From QAMH01 sp964435565 (lineage in GTDB: Bacteria > Actinomycetota > Coriobacteriia > Coriobacteriales > QAMH01): a DNA stretch of 22,723 bases. The notes beneath the pieces are model-generated. The model was not told the origin of the DNA and made no database searches. It saw only the letters and a program-made list of their open reading frames with translations. This document shows positions 14,450 to 22,573 of the stretch, piece by piece (position 1 is the stretch's first letter; every line of letters starts with the position of its first letter). The translations under genes and the position numbers were made by a program. The stretch spans positions 1 to 22,723 of the forward strand of contig CAYSZR010000029.1 of assembly GCA_964435565.1 (NCBI GenBank), given 5' to 3'.

Positions 14450-15190
14450 CTAAGCAGGGACAGCGATGATTCGTTCGGGGCCATTCGAATAGGCGACTTT
14501 GAATCCCGGTTTGACGATGAGGAAGCTCTTTTCGTCGAAATCGCCTGCGACCATCTTTTCCAACATTGTTGAATCGTTTGAGAATGTGCGGAACTCAAGG
14601 TCGAAACGCCGTGCGTACCCTTGAGCCAAAGCACGGTCTTCGGCATCGTCATGTGTGGCGGTGTCGATATAGCCAACCGTCTTATAGTTGGCGACCGAAT
14701 CATGCTCAACGCCCATAAGGTAATCGACGGTATCTTCGTCGTCGTATTCCTCCATGTACTTCGTTCGAAGCTTGTCTAGATAATCGGGCTCGAAGGAGGG
14801 CATGTTGCTCACCCAGTCGCTATTGAGCCAGTATGTCCCGGGATATGCGTTGAAATAATCGAGATAACGCGCCTGCGATCCTAGAAAAAGGGCTATGCAG
14901 TCATCGGTACGGGGAACAACGAGCGCAATGCGTGTAGCCGTAAGATTAACGGTCGCGTTTGAACATAAGCCGTACCCCAAGACAATATACTCGGGCGTAT
15001 GACGCAACTGCCCATTGTCGATCTGCGTGTAGATCTGTCCAAGTTCAGCCTCGATTTGTCTGTGCAAGATTTCGGGCGTGTCGTGCATTCCCTGCGGCAA
15101 CCAGGAAATATCGATGCGGTTTTTGCTTTTCGCGACTAATGCGGAAAGCTCACGAGTTAAAACGCGGCAGGCGACGATGTGAATACGCAT
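14450..15190 (-). CDS. DUF1638 protein, often found with corrinoid methyltransferases
   Basis: This 246-residue soluble protein has the DUF1638 signature: MRIHIVACRVLTREL at the start, LPQGMHDTPE, VLGYGLCSN at about 70-78, VVPRTDDCIALFLGS and PGTYWLNSDW. Its function is unknown. To my knowledge the family recurs beside corrinoid-dependent methyltransferase genes in methanogens and anaerobic bacteria. Cys8, His36, Cys76 and Cys98 lie in the best-kept segments and could bind a metal or cofactor, which is inference. The start at 15190 was chosen because GAGGAG sits about 6 nt upstream; the open frame continues nine codons further. It lies 39 bp downstream of the purine permease on the same strand and is probably co-transcribed with it, though its role more likely belongs with the methyl-transfer genes elsewhere in the window. 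Confidence 0.85.
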   Translation of the reverse strand: MRIHIVACRVLTRELSALVAKSKNRIDISWLPQGMHDTPEILHRQIEAELGQIYTQIDNGQLRHTPEYIVLGYGLCSNATVNLTATRIALVVPRTDDCIALFLGSQARYLDYFNAYPGTYWLNSDWVSNMPSFEPDYLDKLRTKYMEEYDDEDTVDYLMGVEHDSVANYKTVGYIDTATHDDAEDRALAQGYARRFDLEFRTFSNDSTMLEKMVAGDFDEKSFLIVKPGFKVAYSNGPERIIAVPA

Positions 15191-15229
15191 GGCGGCTCCT
15201 CGGTTCTGACAGTTCATCGGTTGATATCG

Positions 15230-16549
15230 CTACATCAATATGAACATGAGCAAAAAGGCGAGCGCTGCAATCCACATGAGCGGACTGACCTGTTTCGCCT
15301 TACCTTTGAAAATCATGATAAGACAATACGAGATGAAACCGAACCCGATGCCGTTGGTGATGGAATAGGTGAAGGGAATCCCGACGATGGTTATGAAGGC
15401 GGGAAATGCGAATTCTGCAAGACCCCATTGGATGTTCACCACGTCTGAAATCATCAGATAGCCGACGATGACCAATGCGCCACAGGTCGTAGCTCCGCTT
15501 ACCATGCCGATGACAGGCGCGAAAAACGCGAAGATGAAAAACATCACGGCAGTGATCACGTTTGAAAACCCCGTGCGCGCGCCTGCGGATACGCCAGAAG
15601 CGGATTCGATGAACGTCGTGATGGAACTTGCCCCTAGAAAACCGCCGACAATCGCCGCGGTCGAGTCGACGGTAAGAATGGATTGGAGATCCTCAACGTC
15701 GCCTTCTTTGTTGGCAAATTCTCCTTGGATGCCAATGGCTTCAACGGAACCCATGGTGTCGAAGAAATCGCTCATGAGCAGCGAGAAGACGAAAAGAAGA
15801 AGAAACGGCTCGGTGAAGCATTGGAAGATGGCGATGGTGTCAGTGCCGGGAATGGCCTGGAAGGGCGCTGCAAATGTGGTGAAATCAAGACCGAAATCCC
15901 AAGACGTCGGTAGAGGGGTCACGCCCATGGGAATACCGATGATCGTGCAGATCACGATCGAGATGAGAAGATCGCCGCGTATGCCGCGTACACGCAAGAC
16001 GATGGAGAGGACGATAGACAGTAATGCGAGCTGGCAAACAGGAGAAGTGACACTGCCAAACCCCAGTATCGTGGCATCGTTTGCGACGATAAGGCCGCCG
16101 CCTTTGAGGCCGATGAATGCGATGAACAAACCGATGCCGATGCCGATGGCGTGGCGCAGCGAAGAGGGGATAGCATCCATAATCGCCTTGCGCAAGCCGC
16201 AGAGCACCAGTACGAGAATCACCACGCCTTCGAGTAAGACAATCGCCATGGCGACACGCCAGTCGACAGCGTTTGCGCCCATGCATATGGTGTAGGCGAT
16301 AATCGAGTTTATGCCCATGCCGCTTGCGAGTGCGAGCGGGCGATTGGAAAACAGCCCCATGGCAAGCGTCATGATGGCCGCGCCAAAGCATGTCGCGGTA
16401 AGCGCCGCGTTAAAAGGGATTCCGGCGTCAACCAGGATGCCCGGATTGACGGCAATGATATAGGCCATGGCAAGGAAGGTGGTTAGGCCGCCGATGATCT
16501 CTTTTCCAAAAGAGCTTCCGCGCTCACTGATCTTAAAGAACCTGTCCAT
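15230..16549 (-). CDS. NCS2 family purine permease (AzgA/PbuG-like)
   Basis: This 439-residue membrane protein has about 12-14 hydrophobic helices. It carries the AzgA-type features: RGSSFGKEIIGGLTTFLAMAYIIAVNP near the N-terminus, ASGMGINS in helix 3, and the helix with FDTMGSVEAIG and GASSITTFIESASGVSAGARTG that forms the substrate site in this subfamily. It should import guanine, hypoxanthine or adenine with protons. AAAGGG lies 8 nt upstream of the ATG. The 286-bp upstream region to the divergent MFS gene shows no purine riboswitch core. Purine supply could feed folate or cofactor synthesis, but no such link is shown here. Confidence 0.92.
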   Translation of the reverse strand: MDRFFKISERGSSFGKEIIGGLTTFLAMAYIIAVNPGILVDAGIPFNAALTATCFGAAIMTLAMGLFSNRPLALASGMGINSIIAYTICMGANAVDWRVAMAIVLLEGVVILVLVLCGLRKAIMDAIPSSLRHAIGIGIGLFIAFIGLKGGGLIVANDATILGFGSVTSPVCQLALLSIVLSIVLRVRGIRGDLLISIVICTIIGIPMGVTPLPTSWDFGLDFTTFAAPFQAIPGTDTIAIFQCFTEPFLLLFVFSLLMSDFFDTMGSVEAIGIQGEFANKEGDVEDLQSILTVDSTAAIVGGFLGASSITTFIESASGVSAGARTGFSNVITAVMFFIFAFFAPVIGMVSGATTCGALVIVGYLMISDVVNIQWGLAEFAFPAFITIVGIPFTYSITNGIGFGFISYCLIMIFKGKAKQVSPLMWIAALAFLLMFILM

Positions 16550-16627
16550 GCTCGAATCCCTTTGTCGTTGTGCCTGCTTATGTCATATAACCTACGACTG
16601 CGGATGAGGTCGCTGAAGGCCGCAGCG

Positions 16628-16647
16628 ATTCGAGATTATAATCGAAT
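16628..16647. promoter_or_regulatory. Palindrome between the purine permease and an MFS gene
   Basis: ATTCGA (16628-16633) and TCGAAT (16642-16647) are inverted arms, and overlapping them GATTATAATC (16634-16643) is a perfect 10-bp palindrome. The latter gives TATAAT on both strands, so it could serve as a -10 box in either direction, but no good -35 partner was found on either side. Nothing else is recognisable in the rest of 16550-16835. Confidence 0.3.
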
Positions 16648-16835
16648 GAGGGAATAATAGAGGGCGTTTTATTAATTAAAGGCGCATGTGTATCGCTGTA
16701 TTTAAGAGTGTGTGCATTTTGCTGCCTGCATTGCCTGACGCCTGTGCATTGCGCATTCGCATCGCTTCACGGCAAGCATGGGGTAGTGGATGGGGTATTA
16801 TCTCTTTCGAATAGGGTTCGAGTTTTCGAAATGAG

Positions 16836-18098
16836 ATGACGATGGGCGCAAAGCACCATTTGTGGACGGGGGATTTTCTTCTCGCCTTGTTTATTTCGCT
16901 CTGCGCATTCGTCGGATGCCAGGCTTTGAATAACGGCACGCCGCTCTACGTTACCAGAAGCGGTGGGATGACCGGATACGCCGGTGCGCTTATTCTTGAC
17001 TTTTCCCTCTGTGCAGGCCTTGCGCGGCTTATAGCCGGGCGCATTATCGATACCGTGGGGCGCCGTCGCATCATGCTGATTGGAGCAGTCCTTATGCTTA
17101 TCGGCACAGTGCTTGCCATCCCGCTTCCGGGACTGTATCCACAGATTGTCTTGCGCGCATTGCAGGGAATTGGATTTGCCTGTGTGACGACGGCAAGCTC
17201 GACGATGGCGGCAGATATTCTGCCACGGGAACGCCTGGGTGAGGGCATTGGTTATTACGCCCTTGGACAATCGCTTGGCATGGCGGTGGGCCCTGCACTC
17301 GGCATCTTACTGTGCTCCCTGTTTTTTGCCGAAAGTCTTTTCGTGGGTGTTGCGGCGGTTTGCGCGGCGCTTGTCGTTCTTGTGCTCTGCTGTAGTTACG
17401 AGAAGCATCCTGAACGCTTGCCCGAGACATCGGAATATCGTTTGCTCATGGCTTATAAGAAACGAGCCGATGTACGGCAGCAAGAAGATGTCGAGGATAC
17501 GGATGCAGATTCCGCCAAGAGCACGGGCCTTTCGATGTTTTTCGAGAAGCGCGCGCTTGTGGGGGCGATTCCCATGCTCATTATATGTCTGGGGTTTGCA
17601 ATCCCGACGAGCTATACGGCACTTTATGCTGCCGAACTTGGGTTTCCCAATGCTGGTCTTTTCTTTCTAATCGGCGCGGTGGCGATGACCGTGACGCGCT
17701 TTCTTGGAGGGAAGCTTTTTGACGTGGTTCCGCCCCGTGTGCTCTTTCTAGTTACTGTGAGCTGCGGTATCGCGATGTTTTTGATGATGGCGTTTGCACA
17801 AGACGCGTGGTGGTTATATGCGAGTGGCGTCTTCTTCGGCATTTCCATGGGGTTTTCTTTCCCGCTTCTTAATTCTATGAGCATCAAGAACACGCCTGCG
17901 CGACGTTGGGGCGCGGCAAATGCGATGTTCTTTCTTGCAAACGATTTGGGAGTGGGCATTGGCGCTTCGTTATGGGGTGTCGTCGTTGATTATGCGGGGT
18001 TCTTCCCTGTGATGATTGGCGGCGTGGTCATGATGGTGCTCGCGTATGCGATCGCCTACGTTATCTTTCCGCGCAATGACACGGATTCTTTGCAATAG
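16836..18098 (+). CDS. MFS transporter, 12-helix drug/sugar-efflux-like
   Basis: This 420-residue integral membrane protein has two six-helix halves joined by a charged loop at about residues 200-235 (KKRADVRQQEDVEDTDADSAK). Motif A in the helix 2-3 loop is GRIIDTVGRRR, and RALQGIGFACVTTASS matches motif B. The second half repeats a weaker version (GGKLFDVVPPR). It resembles efflux-type MFS members such as the arabinose-efflux (AraJ/YfcJ) group; the substrate is unknown. ATG 16836 and ATG 16842 are equally possible starts, with no strong ribosome site. It is divergent from the purine permease and ends 50 bp before the cobalamin riboswitch region, so a role in cofactor transport cannot be excluded but is not supported by the protein itself. 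Confidence 0.88.
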   Translation: MTMGAKHHLWTGDFLLALFISLCAFVGCQALNNGTPLYVTRSGGMTGYAGALILDFSLCAGLARLIAGRIIDTVGRRRIMLIGAVLMLIGTVLAIPLPGLYPQIVLRALQGIGFACVTTASSTMAADILPRERLGEGIGYYALGQSLGMAVGPALGILLCSLFFAESLFVGVAAVCAALVVLVLCCSYEKHPERLPETSEYRLLMAYKKRADVRQQEDVEDTDADSAKSTGLSMFFEKRALVGAIPMLIICLGFAIPTSYTALYAAELGFPNAGLFFLIGAVAMTVTRFLGGKLFDVVPPRVLFLVTVSCGIAMFLMMAFAQDAWWLYASGVFFGISMGFSFPLLNSMSIKNTPARRWGAANAMFFLANDLGVGIGASLWGVVVDYAGFFPVMIGGVVMMVLAYAIAYVIFPRNDTDSLQ

Positions 18099-18146
18099 CG
18101 GTGGTATACCCGCGGGTTTCAGTATAGAATATGCTCTGTTTTGGAT

Positions 18147-18303
18147 ATTTGCGGGCAGCTAAGCGCACTCGTGCATGCGAGACGCCGGCGAGGGAACCGG
18201 GTGCGAATCCCGGGCAAGGGCCATTACTGTAACGACGTTTTCGTCGAAGTCAGAATGCTTGCCGCTGCTCAACTAACTGCAGCTCTCTGTGAACCCCGGA
18301 GGG
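18147..18303 (+). ncRNA. Cobalamin riboswitch
   Basis: The conserved core is easily read: GGGAA-ccg-GGTGCGAATCCCGGGC (18192-18215), then GGGCCATTACTGTAA (B12-box region, 18218-18232) and GTCAGAATGCTTGCC (18248-18262). These match the consensus order of cobalamin riboswitches. A weak -10 (TATAGA, 18123) lies upstream. The aptamer is followed by GGAGGG just before the ATG at 18310, with no T-run, so control of translation initiation by hiding the ribosome site is more likely than transcription termination. It should lower expression of the downstream uptake operon when cobalamin is plentiful. The exact ends of the aptamer are approximate. Confidence 0.92.
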
Positions 18304-18309
18304 ATAGGC

Positions 18310-19512
18310 ATGGCTCTGATGAAAACCTATGGCCGCATCAAGGCGGTTTGCATATTCATGGCGCTCCTTGCCGTATTGGCATGCGTGGCACTTTCAGGAT
18401 GCTCGGCTTCGGCCAAGGTATCGAATCAATCGAGCAGCACTCGCATGACGCAGACGGCGTTTCATAACACTGATCTGGGTTGTGGATGGCAGCCGGTCTC
18501 TAGTATGGACTTGCAATATGCTGACCAGTTCACCATAGACTATTACGATGGCGGCTATGCGCTTGCTTGCGTTGCAGATGGTTCCAGATATCTTTTTGTA
18601 CCCGATGGCAAGAGCATCCCGGACGGTCTTGCGTCTGACATCTTGCCTATAGGCAAGGGCATAAACAATATATACATGGTTGCAACAGATACGATGTGTC
18701 TGTTTGACGCGCTTGATTCGGTGGATCGCATTGGTGTTTCTGGCACGCAGGCAGATGGCTGGTATATCGATTCCGCCCGTAGCGCTATGGAAAGCGGCGC
18801 CATTGTCTATGGCGGTAAATACAATACCCCTGATTATGATGTCATTCTTTCGCACGGCTGCAAGCTGGCTATTGAATCCAATATGATCAATCATAGTCCT
18901 GATGTGAAGGAAAAGCTCGAAGAGCTTGGTGTTTCGGTGCTTGTGGAACAGTCGAGCTATGAAAGCGAGCCCCTCGGGCGTGCGGAATGGATTAAATTCT
19001 ATGGTGCGCTGTTTGGCATGGAAGACCAGGCTCAGCAGATCTTCGATGCCCAAACACGCCAGGTTAAAGCTATAGAGGGGCAGGATACGGGCAAGACCGT
19101 AGCCTTTTTCTATATCAGCTCGAACGGCAACGCGATTACGCGCAAATCGGGAGATTACGTCAGCAAGATGATCGCAGCGGCAGGTGGCAGCAACGTCTTT
19201 GCCAATCTGGGTGACGCAGAGGGCACTTCAACGGTGACGCTTGAGATGGAGAAGTTCTATGCGACGGCCAAAGATGCAGACATCATCATCTATAACGCGA
19301 CTATCGACGGCGAAGTCGCTTCGATTGACCAACTTACCGCGAAAAACGAGCTCTTGAAGGACTTCAAGGCGGTGCGCTCCGGAGAGGTGTATTGCACCGA
19401 TCAGAATATGTATCAGCAGATGATTCAGACCGGAACCATTATCAGTGATTTCCACACCGCGCTTATGGGCGGAGATTCTGCCAAACTCGTGTTCCTCCAT
19501 AAGCTGTCATAA
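18310..19512 (+). CDS. btuF: Cobalamin/corrinoid ABC transporter substrate-binding lipoprotein
   Basis: This 400-residue exported lipoprotein begins with positive residues, a hydrophobic core and the lipobox LSGC, with lipidated Cys31. A Ser-rich linker leads to a TroA/BtuF-type helical-backbone binding domain: VDRIGVSGTQADGWY, then YDVILSHGCKLAI, VLVEQSSYESEPLGRAEWIKFYGALFG and DADIIIYNATIDGE. The start was set at ATG 18310 behind GGAGGG; GTG 18289 lies upstream in frame. Proteins of this fold also bind iron-siderophores and heme; the riboswitch directly upstream and cbiD downstream make a corrinoid the likely ligand. It is first in the operon with the permease and ATPase. Confidence 0.85.
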   Translation: MALMKTYGRIKAVCIFMALLAVLACVALSGCSASAKVSNQSSSTRMTQTAFHNTDLGCGWQPVSSMDLQYADQFTIDYYDGGYALACVADGSRYLFVPDGKSIPDGLASDILPIGKGINNIYMVATDTMCLFDALDSVDRIGVSGTQADGWYIDSARSAMESGAIVYGGKYNTPDYDVILSHGCKLAIESNMINHSPDVKEKLEELGVSVLVEQSSYESEPLGRAEWIKFYGALFGMEDQAQQIFDAQTRQVKAIEGQDTGKTVAFFYISSNGNAITRKSGDYVSKMIAAAGGSNVFANLGDAEGTSTVTLEMEKFYATAKDADIIIYNATIDGEVASIDQLTAKNELLKDFKAVRSGEVYCTDQNMYQQMIQTGTIISDFHTALMGGDSAKLVFLHKLS

Positions 19513-19513
19513 C

Positions 19514-20566
19514 ATGTTGAAACGCCTGGATGACACCTCACGTGAGACAACGGTGCGGCGCACACGCGCCGTAGTCGTTTTCGTGTTCCTTGTCATCGGC
19601 CTTGTCGTCTTCTTCGTGCTCAGCTTATGTATGGGAAGCGTTTCCGTTCCGCTTGATAGGTTGGGTGATGTTCTTTTCGGAGTCGATACGGGCGGTATCG
19701 AGTATCAGGTCGTCTGGAGTATTCGTCTGCCTCGCATAATCGCAGCGATTCTTCTGGGCGGCGCTCTGGCGCTTTCGGGATTCTTGCTCCAGACATTTTT
19801 CAACAACCCGATTGCGGGTCCTTTTATCTTGGGTATTTCTTCGGGAGCTAAGCTTGCGGTTGCGCTTGTGATGATCGTCGTCGTTGGATCGGCTCAGGCG
19901 ATGGATTCATGGATGCTCGTGGCATCGGCCTTTGTGGGCTCGATGGTCGCTATGTTTTTCGTGCTCCTTGTCTCTAAACGCATACAATCTATGGCGATGC
20001 TCATCGTGGCTGGTGTGATGATTGGGTACATATGCTCTGCTGCGACGGATTTTCTGATCACCTTTGCGTCTGATCAGAACATCGTAAATCTCAAGAACTG
20101 GTCGCTTGGAAGTTTTTCGGGCGTGAACTGGAACGATATCGGCATAATGACAGTGGTCGTCTTAGTGTGTTCGGCCCTGACCTTTCTCCTGTCAAAGCCG
20201 ATCGGCGCGTTTCAGATGGGCGAACAATACGCGCAGAGCATGGGCGTTAATATTCGCCTGTTCAGATTCGCGCTTATCGTGCTTTCGAGCATGCTCGCAG
20301 CCTGCGTGACCGCGTTTGCAGGCCCCATTTCTTTTGTCGGCATTGCTGTTCCGCATCTGGTGAAGCGTTTTCTCGCAACATCAAAGCCCATCGTCGTGGT
20401 GCCTGCTGCTTTTTTGGGCGGCGGTATCTTTTGCATGTTCTGCGATTTGCTGGCTCGTTCCATGTTTGCGCCGACAGAAGTGAGTATCAGCGCAGTCACG
20501 GCGATCTTTGGAGCGCCTATCGTTATCGGTATCTTGCTGCGTCGCCAGAAGGCGAAGCACGTATGA
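19514..20566 (+). CDS. btuC: FecCD/BtuC-family ABC transporter permease
   Basis: This 350-residue membrane protein has about ten hydrophobic helices. It shows BtuC/FecCD hallmarks: VWSIRLPRIIAAILLGGALALSGFLLQTFFNNPIAGPFILGISSGAKLAV (in pieces across helices 2-3), WSLGSFSGVNW in the middle, and the C-terminal GPISFVGIAVPHLVKRF coupling region. It should form the corrinoid channel with the ATPase encoded next. ATG 19514 lies one base after the previous stop codon, so the genes are coupled; the open frame runs further upstream but inside the lipoprotein gene. It overlaps the ATPase gene by four bases. Confidence 0.9.
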   Translation: MLKRLDDTSRETTVRRTRAVVVFVFLVIGLVVFFVLSLCMGSVSVPLDRLGDVLFGVDTGGIEYQVVWSIRLPRIIAAILLGGALALSGFLLQTFFNNPIAGPFILGISSGAKLAVALVMIVVVGSAQAMDSWMLVASAFVGSMVAMFFVLLVSKRIQSMAMLIVAGVMIGYICSAATDFLITFASDQNIVNLKNWSLGSFSGVNWNDIGIMTVVVLVCSALTFLLSKPIGAFQMGEQYAQSMGVNIRLFRFALIVLSSMLAACVTAFAGPISFVGIAVPHLVKRFLATSKPIVVVPAAFLGGGIFCMFCDLLARSMFAPTEVSISAVTAIFGAPIVIGILLRRQKAKHV

Positions 20567-21339
20567 GTGATTATGTCTTACATACAGATGATCTGACTGT
20601 TGGATACGATGGTGCTCCTCTTATCGGGCACATCGATATACGCGTTCATCCCGGCGAGATATTCACGTTGATAGGGCCTAATGGTGCGGGCAAGTCGACC
20701 ATACTCAAAACGATTGCAAAGTATCTTGAACCGATTGGCGGCACGGCGTATCTATCGGGCAAACCCGTCGGCGAGCTCAGCTCGAAGGAAATGGCGCTCA
20801 CCATGTCGGTTATGCTTACGGGACGGCTTTCGACAGAGCTTCTGACGTGCGAGGATGTCGTCGAGACCGGACGTTATCCCTATACGGGCAAACTCGGCAT
20901 CCTCAATGACGATGACCGCGCGAGTGTGCGCACCGCGATGGATATGGTCCATGTTTGGGATTTGCGCGGACGTGACTTCATGCATATTTCTGATGGGCAG
21001 AGACAGCGGATCTTGCTTGCGCGCGCGATCTGTCAGGAACCGAAAGTCCTTATGCTCGATGAACCGACGAACTATCTGGACATACATTATCAAATCGAGT
21101 TACTCAACGTGTTGCGTCGCCTGGTAAGGGAACGCAATACAGCTGTGATCATGTCATTGCACGAGCTTCCCCTAGCGCGCAAGGTGTCGGATATGGTTGC
21201 GTGCGTTAAAGGGGATTCGATTGTGGCGCTTGGATCGCCTGATGAGATTTTTACGAGAGATGTCATCGATGGTCTCTACGATCTTGAACCAGGCACCTAT
21301 GATCCGGCAACCGGTTCTATCGAGCTTGCTGAGTTGTGA
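20563..21339 (+). CDS. btuD: ABC transporter ATP-binding protein for corrinoid uptake
   Basis: This 258-residue ATPase has Walker A GPNGAGKST at residues 38-46, signature ISDGQRQR, Walker B VLMLDEPTN and the H-loop SLHE. These are all intact and of the FecE/BtuD subfamily. The ATG overlaps the permease stop (ATGA), which supports a two-protein transporter with the upstream gene. The length is normal. The subfamily alone cannot separate cobalamin from iron-chelate import; the upstream riboswitch favours cobalamin or its precursors. The GGDEF gene begins 27 bp downstream. Confidence 0.92.
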   Translation: MSDYVLHTDDLTVGYDGAPLIGHIDIRVHPGEIFTLIGPNGAGKSTILKTIAKYLEPIGGTAYLSGKPVGELSSKEMALTMSVMLTGRLSTELLTCEDVVETGRYPYTGKLGILNDDDRASVRTAMDMVHVWDLRGRDFMHISDGQRQRILLARAICQEPKVLMLDEPTNYLDIHYQIELLNVLRRLVRERNTAVIMSLHELPLARKVSDMVACVKGDSIVALGSPDEIFTRDVIDGLYDLEPGTYDPATGSIELAEL

Positions 21340-21366
21340 TTATCGCTATGCTGAGAGGGGGTTTGC

Positions 21367-22503
21367 ATGACAGGCGCATATGATGGCTTCAAGTATCCTG
21401 GAGCGGTCAATGGCGATCTTGAAGCCATGATCAAGTTCTCGAATGCCGTTGCGGGTCGCCGCATCGGTTCTTTCCTTGTTTCTGCGGGCGTCGTCGCGCT
21501 TATCGCCAATGCAATCCTTGGTGTCTCGCTTGGCCTGGGTGTCTATGCTATGTTTATCGTCGTCGGGGTTGTCGTATTCGTTGTCTCGAGGCTTTTTCTG
21601 GCGGACAAGCTCGGAACCGCCGCCTTGCGGGCGTCTATGTTTTTGACGTGGTTGGTGGCGGCCATAAGCATACTCATCGCCCCTTTGCAGGGTATACCCT
21701 TCGAGGTTCTCATCGCGTTGTATATCGTGAGCATGGTGTTCATGTCCTGTCTGTATATCGTGAAGACGGGCCATTCGACGGCGATGCTTTCGATTATGAC
21801 GGCCCTGTATCTGATTTCGACATTCGAATATGGAACATTCGGCTTGACGACAGCTCTCTGCGCGGTCATGACGCTTGGCGCGGTTGAGGTGACGAGCATC
21901 TCCCGGTACCGTTCGGCTGTCTATGTGTCCACCAACGAAAGCAAGCTCATGAGCGAATCGGTAATAGACGAGCTGACAAGGCTGAAAGACCGAGCGGGCT
22001 TCAGAGCAGATTTCTCTCGGTATCTTGGGCACGATGTCTTTGTGGCAATGGCAGATGGTGACGGGTTCAAGCGTTTCAACGACGTGTATGGACACGATGT
22101 TGGCGATGCTGTGCTCGTCGCGTTGGCTGACACGCTGCGTGATGTCTTTGGGTTGCCCGGGCGATACGACGCTTTGAGCGGTCAGAGTTATCCTGTCGAT
22201 GTCTATCGTTACGGTGGTGATGAGTTTATCATCATCGGCTATTTCACATCGCAAGATCATGTCGAGGCGCGTTTGCAGAAACTTGTCGATGTATTGCCTA
22301 CGGTGCGCAATGATCTGATTCCCGAAACCATGACCGTGAGCGTAGGGTATGTATATGGGTATGCCAATGATGCAGAAGATGTGCGCATGATGGTGAAAAG
22401 CGCCGATCGCATGCTCTATACCGCAAAAACCTCTGGAAGAAGCTGCTTTCGAGGTGGCCCGTATGCTGGGGAACAGAATAGTGCGCTTGAGGTGTGTGCA
22501 TGA
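21367..22503 (+). CDS. Membrane GGDEF protein (putative diguanylate cyclase)
   Basis: This 378-residue protein has about six hydrophobic helices between residues 33 and 185, then a GGDEF domain: DELTRLKDRAGF, MADGDGFKRFNDVYGHDVGDAVL and an intact YGGDEF with GGDEF at 283-287. The intact motif suggests it can make cyclic di-GMP. The position before the motif where many cyclases have an RxxD inhibition site reads differently (YPVDVYR), so product feedback through that site seems absent. The membrane part matches no sensor family I know. GAGAGGGGG lies 6 nt before the ATG, 27 bp after the ATPase gene, and cbiD follows on the same strand. It therefore appears to be a member of the cobalamin operon, which is unusual. 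It could sense an extracellular or membrane signal linked to corrinoid status, but that is inference. Confidence 0.88.
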   Translation: MTGAYDGFKYPGAVNGDLEAMIKFSNAVAGRRIGSFLVSAGVVALIANAILGVSLGLGVYAMFIVVGVVVFVVSRLFLADKLGTAALRASMFLTWLVAAISILIAPLQGIPFEVLIALYIVSMVFMSCLYIVKTGHSTAMLSIMTALYLISTFEYGTFGLTTALCAVMTLGAVEVTSISRYRSAVYVSTNESKLMSESVIDELTRLKDRAGFRADFSRYLGHDVFVAMADGDGFKRFNDVYGHDVGDAVLVALADTLRDVFGLPGRYDALSGQSYPVDVYRYGGDEFIIIGYFTSQDHVEARLQKLVDVLPTVRNDLIPETMTVSVGYVYGYANDAEDVRMMVKSADRMLYTAKTSGRSCFRGGPYAGEQNSALEVCA

Positions 22504-22573
22504 TCGGAATTGAAAGCTCCTGTTCTGATAGGGGGCTGTTCGCTTGTCGGCTGACTGAACGTGAAAGGTGCTT

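Noticed and set aside
16550..16660. Purine riboswitch upstream of the NCS2 permease
   Set aside because: The conserved junction and loop sequences of the purine aptamer were not found on the minus strand.
18108..18117. ACCCGCGGGT palindrome after the MFS gene
   Set aside because: It is a short 10-bp palindrome without a T-run or second copy; too little to call a terminator or operator.
20563..21339. Unusual ABC signature SDGQ instead of SGGQ
   Set aside because: This variant is common in iron-chelate and corrinoid importer ATPases, so it does not suggest loss of function.
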